Source: a virus. Taken from it: a DNA stretch of 64,000 nucleotides. The stretch lies in the IMG/VR virus record IMGVR_UViG_3300037248_000024, positions 1 to 64,000 of that record; one strand, written 5' to 3'. The translations under genes and the position numbers were made by a program. The notes under the pieces are model-generated. The model had not been told where the DNA came from. It made no database searches and was given only the letters and a program-made list of their open reading frames with translations. Below, piece after piece: positions 17,784 through 27,700 of this stretch (position 1 is the first letter of the stretch; each line of letters opens with the position of its first letter).

Positions 17784-18270
17784 ATTTCCATCCGGTATGA
17801 GACTGGCGGCGGCGGGGGATGAAGGTCGCCTCTACGATCTGTTTCTCATGGCGCACATGGAGAACGGCTGGGGCGATGTTGACGAATCAATCGTGAGAAC
17901 GGCCATAGCGCGTGGATGCAAGCCCGATGGCGTCGTAATCGCACTGGTTGACGGCCCGGAACGGATTGAGGCGGCAATTGGGTTGCATCCGGTCAGGCCG
18001 TGGTATTGTTCGGATGCGGTGGGGAACTGGTATAATTCCGATCTTTTGATTTACGTGCATCCCTTGCATCGCCGGTCGCGTCATGCGGTAAAGCTCTTTC
18101 ATTTCGCGCAATGGTGGGAAGCCAAGACAGGGATGCCCGCGCTTCTCGGATTACTGCCAAAGGACGATCTCGAAGATAAGGAGCGGTTGTTCTCTAAATT
18201 TGGTCGGCGTATCGGTGGGTTGTATGTGATCGACAGTGCCGGACGTTGGCCTGAGAAGGCGGCGGCGTGA
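17776..18270 (+). CDS. GNAT-like acetyltransferase (copy 2)
   Basis: A 164-residue paralogue of the gene at 17.05 kb: both share the VHPL-[YH]-R-[KR]-[TS]-RHAV helix and the [RT]xxGG end. The acetyl-CoA loop is RRSRHAVKLFHFAQWW. The divergence between copies suggests different targets. Its stop overlaps the GTG of the large transglycosylase gene. Confidence 0.65.
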   Translation: MVEFPSGMRLAAAGDEGRLYDLFLMAHMENGWGDVDESIVRTAIARGCKPDGVVIALVDGPERIEAAIGLHPVRPWYCSDAVGNWYNSDLLIYVHPLHRRSRHAVKLFHFAQWWEAKTGMPALLGLLPKDDLEDKERLFSKFGRRIGGLYVIDSAGRWPEKAAA

Positions 18271-21200
18271 TCGTCGAAACCAAATTCAGAAAAGGACACC
18301 AACGCGCGGGGTTTGCATTTGCGTCTCGTAATGAACGGCGATTCAAGGGAAGCACTGGGACCAACACGGTGCAAACCCAGTCGGGACCGCCGGCCCAGGT
18401 GCTTCAAAACTACGAAAATGTCTACAACCAGGCCCAAAACGTCGCCGCGCAACCCCTCCAAACCTATCAGGGCGCGACCGTCGCCGGTTTCACCCCGATG
18501 CAGGAAGCGGGGTTCAATAACGTCAACACGGCGGTCAACGCGGCGACGCCTTATCTGAACGACGCCTCGCAGTACATGACCAATGCGGGGACTTCCATAG
18601 ACCCGACGAATTTCGGAACAACCGAAGCTGCTTATCAGTCGCCCTACACGTCGCAAGTGGTCAACGCCACCGAGGCTGAACAGGCCAACCAAAACGCCCA
18701 ACAGCAACAGCAGGTTGAGGGAAACGCGGTTTCTTCCGGAGCGTGGGGGGGCGATCGATCCGGTGTCGCGGCGGGTATCACGGCGGGACAACAGGCGCTG
18801 GCGGAAGAGCCGGTCATCGCCAACCTGGAAAATACCGGGTTTCAGAACGCCACGAACGCGGCGGAGTCAAATGCCTATCTCAACAGCCAAACCGGATACG
18901 GGCTGAGTAGCCTTGGTTCTGAGGCTGAGGGACTTGGGTTGACCGGCGCGAACGCGCAGATCACGGCTGGCGGCGCACAGCAACAACAGGAACAGAACGA
19001 ACTCAATGTGCCGTACCAGGCGTTCCAGGCGGCGCAGGCGTACCCCTACCAGACCACGAACTGGCTTGAGGGTATGGCGACCGGAACCGGGACGCCATCT
19101 GGCACAACGGGATCGACGACATCGCCTGGACCGAGCACGCTGTCTCAGGTCGCGGGTCTGGGGCTGACGGGGCTGGCGGGATATAATCTGGCGAATAACG
19201 CTGGGCTTTTTTCGGGTTCGGGGGTAGGCCCGTCGGGCACCTCTATCGCGAATGCCTATTACAACTCCGCGGCGAATTCGGGCGAAGATTTGTCTGGATT
19301 CTACTCGGATGCGACCGGCGGTAAATTCGGTGGCCGCATCGAACGCGCCCCAGGAGGCGCGGTCCCAGGTTTCATGCCCATGGCGGATGGCGGCGCCACG
19401 ATTAACGTTGGCACCAGTAACGGCCTTCTCGGTGGTTCGAACAATCTTTTGGGAGGCGGCGGTAATCTGCTTGGGGTAAGCGGTAGTCTACTTGGCGGCG
19501 GCGGTAACCTGATGACCACCCCAACCGGCTCAACATCGACCACGACTGGCGCCCCGATGGTCATTGGGCCGGAAGGGCAGGCCATCAACGCGGCGGGTCA
19601 GGCGGTCGCATCCTATTACGGAACGCCGATCGCCGGATTGGCGGCGGGGGCATTTTCGCGGGAATTCCCCGAACTCTCTCCTGGGGCCATGTTTCAGAGT
19701 GATCCGGCCGGGATGGTGTTGGGCGGCTTTGCTCGCGGCGGTCACGTCACCTTGGAGGACTTCGCGCATCATGTCGCCGGATTACGGCCCGTCCCGGTTC
19801 GTCCACGCGGGTTTGATGCAGGTGGGGATGTGTCTCCCGCGCTCACGGCATCCGTTGGCGGCAATCCCACCCTGGCTCAGGCGGCGCAGACTTATCAAGG
19901 ATTGCCGACCGACCAGCTTCGCCAAATGGCGCAGCGGTTCGCGCCGAGCACTCCTCAAGGCCAGTTGGTGGCGCGAGCGCTTCAACAGAGACAGATGTAT
20001 CCGCAGACCAATCCGGCACAACCAGCAGTGCCAGGGTTGGCGCCCCTGGGTGCGACAACACCACAAACCGGAACCGCGCCACCGGGGCCATTCGCCAAAG
20101 GCGGTGATGTCGAGGACGATCTCTCTGATCTGCCGGTCGCGCAACCCGGCCCCTCTGTCCCTGGCGGCTTGATGGCGGGACTTTCGTCAATGCAGGCCGA
20201 TCCCGCCGCCATGCTGGCGCAGCACGCCATGGCGATGAACCGGAGCGGAGGTTATGTGCCGCCACCACCCGATCTCGCCCCGGTGGTCATGGATGCCGCG
20301 CAACGGTCCAGTGTCGATCCAAAGGCATTGGCCTGGATGCTATCGCAGGAATCGCACTGGAACCCCGCTGCCTACAATCCCTCTTCGGGGACCGCCGGGC
20401 TGGGACAGTTCAAGGCGGCGACCGCGAAAGAAGAGGGTATCGATCCCCGCGATCCCATCCAGTCTATCTATGGGGCCGCCGACTATCTCCGCAAGAAGCT
20501 GGACCAGACCGGCGGTGATTACGAAGCCGCGATCGGGCGTTATGGCACGTTCTCAACCGGGCGCGGTTCCCAGGCCGACAACGCGGTGCGCGGACAGTAC
20601 CGGGCCTTCATGCAGGGGTCGAAGTTTGGTGGTGCGGTGAGATTGGCGGATGGGGGTGATCCAGGGGATGATTCGAACTATGTTGACCCTTCCGGCCTTT
20701 TACAGCCAGGAGGTCACGCTTCCGATACGCCGTGGTTGACTGGCGGGATGGCCACTCCTGTTTCTCAACCTCAAAACGCTGGCCTGGCACCGCTGCCCAA
20801 TCCGCCCTTGCAAGCCGTCGCGCCACCGCCAACCGCTGGCCTTACCGCTCTGCCCGGCGATGCTCAGGAGGCCCGTTCCACGATCAAGGCCGATCCCTGG
20901 CAGTCCGTCCTCACCGCCGGGCTTTCCATGATGGCGGGAACGTCGCCGCATCCGCTCACCAACATCGGCGCGGGAGGCGCGGCTGGCGTCAAGGATTACG
21001 AGCAGCAACGCCAACTCGCGATTCAGGATCAGCAGCGCGCCGATCTGGCGAAGACGAACCAGGCTTATCGCGCGGCGCAAAGCGCGTTGCTGGGGGCGAG
21101 AACGACGGCGGTTCCAGTGACGACTGGGATTGCCCAACAAAACGCTGACACCAGAGCGGCGGCGGTCGAGGCGGCGAATAAGCGGGCAGATACCTACAAA

Positions 21201-21749
21201 CTGGTTGGTGACGCCCGATCCGCTTATATCAAGGGGCAGTTGGATATGCTGCCAGCGGTCACGGATGCGAAAACAACGGCCGCCAATGCCGCAGCCGACC
21301 GCGCCGCCGCGGCAGGAACGGTCGCCGCCGCCAGAGCGCCGCTCCTGAACGCCCAGACAGCGGCGGTTCCGGTGACGACGGATGCGCGTACCGCTGGCTC
21401 CGCCGCCGCGACCTCCCGTGCCGCGACAGCCGCCAGTTCCGCCGCCGCCAACCTCGAATTAAACCGTTCCAAGGCCGTGGGCGATCTCATCGCGCGGACC
21501 AGCGATCCGTTCACACACGTCCCCACGATGTCGCCGGATCAGGCGCGGCAGAAACTTGGGTTTCCGCCAGCGGCGGCGCAGGCGCCCGCGCCATCTCAGA
21601 CGCCAATGGTTCCCGCTGCTCCGGCGGCTCCGGCGGCTCCCCCTCTCCCTCCTGGCCTTCCCTCTGGCGCCCGCAAGGCTCCCGATGGTAATTACTATGT
21701 CCCCAACCCGAATGGCGGGTGGTTAAGAGCGGTTCCGTCAGGAGGGTAG
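18267..21749 (+). CDS. Internal virion/ejection protein with lytic transglycosylase domain
   Basis: A 1,160-residue protein starting at GTG in a GTGA overlap. Residues ~1-300 are a Gln/Asn/Ala-rich helical region. Residues ~300-660 are Gly-rich and low in complexity with FGGRIERAPGG, FARGGHV and FAKGGDV units. Residues ~670-790 are an SLT-type lytic transglycosylase: catalytic E695 in MLSQESHWNP, then SGTAGLGQF and a GAADYLRKKL helix. The last 300 residues are Ala-rich coiled coil ending in a Pro/Ala tail. It should cut peptidoglycan when the phage ejects DNA, acting with the giant protein next door. Confidence 0.75.
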   Translation: MIVETKFRKGHQRAGFAFASRNERRFKGSTGTNTVQTQSGPPAQVLQNYENVYNQAQNVAAQPLQTYQGATVAGFTPMQEAGFNNVNTAVNAATPYLNDASQYMTNAGTSIDPTNFGTTEAAYQSPYTSQVVNATEAEQANQNAQQQQQVEGNAVSSGAWGGDRSGVAAGITAGQQALAEEPVIANLENTGFQNATNAAESNAYLNSQTGYGLSSLGSEAEGLGLTGANAQITAGGAQQQQEQNELNVPYQAFQAAQAYPYQTTNWLEGMATGTGTPSGTTGSTTSPGPSTLSQVAGLGLTGLAGYNLANNAGLFSGSGVGPSGTSIANAYYNSAANSGEDLSGFYSDATGGKFGGRIERAPGGAVPGFMPMADGGATINVGTSNGLLGGSNNLLGGGGNLLGVSGSLLGGGGNLMTTPTGSTSTTTGAPMVIGPEGQAINAAGQAVASYYGTPIAGLAAGAFSREFPELSPGAMFQSDPAGMVLGGFARGGHVTLEDFAHHVAGLRPVPVRPRGFDAGGDVSPALTASVGGNPTLAQAAQTYQGLPTDQLRQMAQRFAPSTPQGQLVARALQQRQMYPQTNPAQPAVPGLAPLGATTPQTGTAPPGPFAKGGDVEDDLSDLPVAQPGPSVPGGLMAGLSSMQADPAAMLAQHAMAMNRSGGYVPPPPDLAPVVMDAAQRSSVDPKALAWMLSQESHWNPAAYNPSSGTAGLGQFKAATAKEEGIDPRDPIQSIYGAADYLRKKLDQTGGDYEAAIGRYGTFSTGRGSQADNAVRGQYRAFMQGSKFGGAVRLADGGDPGDDSNYVDPSGLLQPGGHASDTPWLTGGMATPVSQPQNAGLAPLPNPPLQAVAPPPTAGLTALPGDAQEARSTIKADPWQSVLTAGLSMMAGTSPHPLTNIGAGGAAGVKDYEQQRQLAIQDQQRADLAKTNQAYRAAQSALLGARTTAVPVTTGIAQQNADTRAAAVEAANKRADTYKLVGDARSAYIKGQLDMLPAVTDAKTTAANAAADRAAAAGTVAAARAPLLNAQTAAVPVTTDARTAGSAAATSRAATAASSAAANLELNRSKAVGDLIARTSDPFTHVPTMSPDQARQKLGFPPAAAQAPAPSQTPMVPAAPAAPAAPPLPPGLPSGARKAPDGNYYVPNPNGGWLRAVPSGG

Positions 21750-21752
21750 CGC

Positions 21753-24700
21753 GTGCCGGACGGCTGGTCACTGCAACCCGTTGAAGGCGATCCGTTCGCC
21801 GCACAATCAACGCCAGGGTGGAATTTACAGCCGGTCGAGGGCGATCCTTTTGCCGCGCCTCCCGCACAAGCGCCGCTTCATGGCTATGCTGGAACGGATC
21901 AAGCCGCGCATGTCCGTCAGTCTGTTACTCAGGCCGATGTTGACGCGATACCGGATCGGTCGGGGGATTTGAAGGACGCGGCACCCATTACGTCGATGGA
22001 TTCGACGATGACGGAGTATGGGCCGAGCGCGACGACGCCGGGTGTTGATCGTCTGGAACGAAACTATGACGTGACCGCGCGCAACATCGCGGAATCCGCC
22101 CGTCAGGCGTGGCAGGGACAACAACCCTTCATCACGCCTCAGGCGCAGCAATGGCTCCGCGACAAAGGCGTTCCCGACGCGGCGATCTCTACCCTCAACT
22201 CTCCGACGTACGCCCTGGCGGCGATGAACGCCATCATGCGCGGCGGCATCGAGGGGTTCCATTCGCTGTTGGAACCCGTGGTTGGAGAACAGGCGGCCCG
22301 TGACCTCTCCGCGATGCCGGAAGCGTTCCCCTTGGCCGGGCACGAACTCGGTGGGTTGGGTATCCCTGGCGCACCCCGATTGACCCAAGCCGAATCCGCC
22401 GCGATGTCTCAGGCTCAGGATTTCTCGCATCCATTCCTGGCCGGAAACGAAACAGATGCCACGATTGCCGGGCGTCAGATGCGGGAGGAACGCGAGGCGC
22501 TGAACGCACAGATGGAGGCGGCCGCACAGGCGAATCGTCCGAGGCTGACGGGGCCGGGCACTCCGGTGACGGAAGAAGCGCCAGCGGTTTCGCTCGCACC
22601 GGAAGCGCCGCTCCGCACTCCCATCACCCCCGAAGCCGCTGCCGCTACTGAAGCGGGAGAAACTGCTCCAACCTGGAACCTTGAACCCGTCGCGCATGAT
22701 CCGTTCGAGGCACCGCCCTCTCCCGTCGATGAGGCCGCTTCTCAGGCGGTTGAACCGACTCCAGCACAGGCGGAAGTCCCGGTTACCGCTGAATCGCCTT
22801 TATTGGAAGGCGAGGTCCTGCCGCCCGTCCTTCCCTACGCCATGTTCGACCCTCGCGATCTCACACTGGCTCCGGACACGTTCCAATACAAAGCCTCCGA
22901 TGAGCGCGGCGTGACCGGGGCGCTACGGGGCGCCACGCGGTGGGAGTCGGCGCTCGCCAACCCGATCACGGTCTGGCAGGCAAATGACGGAACCAATTAT
23001 GTCGTCAATGGCCATCAGCGCACCGATCTGGCATTGCGGGCGCAAGCCGCCGGTCAACCCGATGTCCAGATGCCAGCGCAGGTATTCCGTGAAGCCGATG
23101 GTTACACGCCGGAATACATGCGGGCGCTTGGCGCCTATCAGAACATTTCCGAGGGTAGCGGCACCGCGATTGATGCCGCCAAGGTGTTGCGGAGCGTTGG
23201 GCAAATCCCGGAGTCCAGGCGGTTGCCAGACTTACCACCGGGCGGCGAACTGGTGCGGCAAGGAACCGCACTGGCGAAACTGTCGCCCGAAGCGTTTGGG
23301 ATGGTCACGAACGAAATCGTGCCAGCCGCTTATGCCGCTCATGTCGGGGACCTGATTTCCGATCCTACCGAACAACTTGGCGCGCTACAGGTGTTGGCGC
23401 GTGCCGAACCGGCGAACTCGGCTCAGGCCAGGATCATGGTCCAGGATGCCGTCAATTCCGGTTTTGCGCGTGGTGTCCAAGGCGGACTGTTTGGCGAAGA
23501 AGCCTTCGCGCATTCGCTGATCCCAGAGCGGGCGCGTGTGCTGGACCAGGCGCTCCGGTCGCTACGCAAAGCCGGGGGCATCTATCGTGCCGCCGTCGAG
23601 GGCGAAGAACCTTTGACTTCCGCCGGGAATACCCTAAATCGTGAAGGGAATATTCAGGCGAGAACCGAAAATGGCCGACTTCTCGACATCCTCCAACGAG
23701 ACGCCACCACCCGAGGGCCAATCTCCGACGCCCTTTCACGGGCAGCAACCGATGTCGCCAGCGGCAAGCCAGTCGCCGGGGCATCCTCTCGCTTCCTCTC
23801 CAAAGCTCGGCAAATTGTCCGAAGCGGATCGGGAGCGGGCTTACGACCAGGCGATTTATCTCACGGCGTTGAACATCCGGCAGCGTCAGAGGTAGACCCC
23901 GCCGCCGCGTTCCGGGAGGAGCTGGGGCCTGGGTTGTTTGAGTCTCCCGTTCCTTTGTTTTCCCCCGTTGCCCGCGCCGTCGATGGGTTGAAGCAGGCCC
24001 GTGGGACCGGCGAGCAAATGCTGGCGCAGATCACGAAGACGCCAGGGGTTAAACCGGAAGAACTCGCGTGGATGGGATTGCCGGGATGGTTGCGGGATCA
24101 GAAGTCCGTGACGAAGGCGCAGATCGCGGATTTTGTTCGGGCGAATCAGTTGGATGTGAGGGAGGTGACACACCCAAGCGACGAACCGAATCAATTCACA
24201 GTGTCATCCGCCGCCGTGCCTGGAGGCCAGGGCGGAATGGCGAGGTTCAGGACTTACGATGAGGCATTGGCGGAATATTCCAGACGCCGGCAAGAGTATC
24301 CGAATGGATATCACAGCATTATGGAAATGCCGCCAGCAGGCACTCAACCGAAGTATAGCGGCTACACGCTTCCTGGCGGTTCCAATTATCGGGAGTTGCT
24401 GATTACGTTGCCGCCGAAGGCAACGACGCGTGAATCCGAACTGATGCGGGCTGCTGGCGCTCGTTTGCGGGCAGCGGAACAAGCAGAACTTGATGCGAGA
24501 GCGCGCGGCTTCGACGTGACGCGCATGGGCAACCTGACCGATGCGACTGACCGAGCGCGCGCCGCATTCGACCGCGCGCGAGAAGCCGTCAAACAAGCGC
24601 GTGGCCAGGTTTACCGCTCTCCCCACTGGGAAGAACCCAACGTCCTCGCGCATGTGAGATTTGATGAGCGGACCGCGCCGGATGGGGCGCGCGTGCTGAT

Positions 24701-27700
24701 GGTGCATGAGGTGCAATCCGACATGCACCAGGCTGGAAGAAAACGTGGATATTATAACAGCACGAAACCTTGGGAAGTATTCAATCCCGTCGACGGAGCG
24801 CCGGTCGCACGCTTCGCCACCGAAACAGAGGCGCGGGCCGATGCGAGGCGCAGAGGCGACGGATTTGATTTCGCGCGGGGAGACCAAGGCCGCGCCGCCA
24901 ATGCCATCCCCGACGCCCCCTTCAAAACCACATGGCCCGCGCTCGCGATGAAACGTATCATCAAACTCGCGGCGGATAACGGATTCGATCGTGTGGCGTG
25001 GGCGCCGGGAGAAGTGCAGGCGGATCGGTATGATCTGTCGAAACACATCAACCGTCTCGATTACGTTCCGAGCGAAAACACAATCTGGGCATACGATAAA
25101 AATGATCGCATCGCTCATACGATCCGCGATGTCACGCCCGAAAACATGGCGGACAAGATCGGCAAGGAAGCCGCTGAGAAGTTACTGGCGCAACCGGATC
25201 GCGCGCCCGTGACTGGCCCGATTCATGAAGGGCGGATGTGGAAGCGTCTTGAAGGCGCGGACTTGAAGGTGGGCGGCGAAGGCATGAAAACCTTCTATGA
25301 CAAAATGCTGCCAGCCGAAGTGAATAAGATCACGGGGCGGTTTGGCGCGAAGGTGGGGACGAGTGAAATAGCCACACACGACAAAGGGCCAGAAGGTGCG
25401 TGGATAGTTGAGCCGCCGGATCGTTCATGGCAACAGCGATTCAATACAGAGCAAGATGCAGAAGAATGGGCTAGACTTTCAGCGCGAGGATTTGGTCTCA
25501 CTCCGGAGGATATGACGGCAACGTTTGTTGGTAAGCCAGTTCTGCAACCCGTCCACTCCCTCGACATAACCCCCCGTCTTCGTTCCGCCGTCCAGTCCGA
25601 GGGGTTGGGGTTGTTCGCCGGTCGTCGCCTCCCCGCCCCACCACCCGCTGGCCAGGACCTCTTCGGCACCACCCGTGTCGCGTCAGCCCAGCGCACCCCA
25701 GAACCCACGATCCGCACCGATCAACGCCAGGCCGTCATGCCGGGTATGGAACCGTCAGCGATCCAGGCGCAGGCCGCACGGGATAACGCCCCGCCAAAAT
25801 CAAACCAACTCGCACCGAATGAGGGATTGTTCGCGCGCCAAGAACCCGTGCAGCCGCAACTCCCCACACGCACGTCCCGCTACCTCAACACCTCCCCCTT
25901 CACCGACGAACTCCACGAAGCCCCGCTCACTGGCCACGAAGCCGCCGCCGATTGGGTGTTCAACAGAGGCCGAGACACCGGACACGAACACGTCGCCGTG
26001 GTCGATAACCGCACCGGAGAGATTATCCATGCCGGAACCAGCGGCCTCGCGGATGAAGTCAAATGGAAGGGCGATAATGGCACTGATCTGCCGCCCGACA
26101 GCCTGACGATCCACCACAACCACCCCAACGGGTCCGCGCTGTCTGGACCTGACATCGGGATGCTGACAAATCCCGCGATCAGTCATGTCGTCGCGCATGG
26201 GGCAAATGGAACGACGACCGTTGCCTCTCTGGTCCCGAAGTGGAAACCGGAAACTACGGAGCAGATGGTTCCGTTGTTGCGATCAATTAACAGCGCACGT
26301 TTTCATGCCCACACCATCGCCCGATCTCTGTTGCAAGACCTCGTGAACAAGGACGCCATCTCCGGTCCCGTTGCCGATCTCGCCTATGAAGATGTCACCA
26401 ACCGCTTGCTTCATGCCGGTGGCGTCATCAACTACGCCTCCACGCTCGACCTAGCCGCGCCAATCAAGGCGGCGCTCGCCCCCGTATTGAGGAACCTTGG
26501 CCATGCCGATGCAACACATGATCGATATACCGTCGCCGTTCCGCCCGAGGAACGAACAGCAAGCCTTCCTGCGCCGGTTGCTGGCGATGCCGGAGAAGTC
26601 GCCCGAAATCCAGGACGCGATCAGAACGGTGCGGGCGAATCTGGCACCTCTGGGGAACGCCGCGGAGGCGGTGAGGGGGTTGAAGGGGGCGAGGCCACCC
26701 AAGGCAGCCTGAGCGCGGGTGAACCGCTAACCCCCGCCCAACGCGCCGTCCTCGCGCATAACTCCCGCAATGGTCCGTTGCCGCCACGCGAGATGCCGAA
26801 CCTGGTCGAGCAAGGGCCACCGAAACCGCCCAGAGAAGCGCGCGCCAGCCCCAGCCCAAGCGACGAACTCCCCCTCCGCGAACCGCCACAACCCGCCCAG
26901 GGGCACAACGGTGGTCCGCCGATGCCGCCCGATTCCCTATGGCCGCCGGATCAGCAGCCGCCGAAACGCCCACCGCCACCGCCGGAGATCGAGGCGGCAC
27001 GCATTACGGCGCCAGCCGCCACGAAAAACCTGAACCCCGTCGAGAAGTTGACGATCTTTCCGCAGACCCTCGCCAATCTCGACAATATGTCGGCGCGGCT
27101 TTGGAACTCGTGGCAGGCGCGCGAACGGACGGAGAGCACGAACGCCGCCGAACTGCGCGGCATTATACAGCCGAACTTTCTGAAACTATCGAAACCGGAT
27201 CGCCTCAAGGTGGCCGGAGCGCTGGAAATAGCGCGCATCGAAGGCGCGGAAAGTCTGGTCGAAAATCCGGACGGCACGATCACCGCGCACAACGGTTCCA
27301 TCCCGCACGCCAACTGGTCGAAGGTGGGCGACAGCATCCAACTCACCCCACAGCAAACCGCAGCCTATCACGAGGCCGTGCAACTTGGTCGCGATCAATG
27401 GACGATGCTGCAACGCGCGGCGGCGAAACGATATGGCTGGGATGGCGCCCTTGATCCAGCCGCCATACGCGCCGAAGCGCAGTCACGCGGCGAGCCGGGT
27501 GACTATCATCGGCTGAACCGTTTGGCTGACCTCTTGGACGTGATGCGGTCAAACCAGCAGGAAATCTACTTTCCCATGCAGCGGTTCGGATCGTATTTCA
27601 TCGCGATCCGTCCAAAGGCCGGAGAAGGCGTCATCGAAAATCTCGGTGGTCATCCGCCCCTGGCGTGGTTCGAGACCGTCGAAAAGCCAGCATTCCAGGA

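Noticed and set aside
18099-18791. 230-codon minus-strand frame opposite the GNAT and transglycosylase genes
   Set aside because: Antisense shadow with no ribosome site; the plus strand is clearly coding.
24204-25118. 304-codon minus-strand frame within the giant gene
   Set aside because: A GC-rich antisense shadow; the plus-strand protein carries conserved motifs throughout this stretch.
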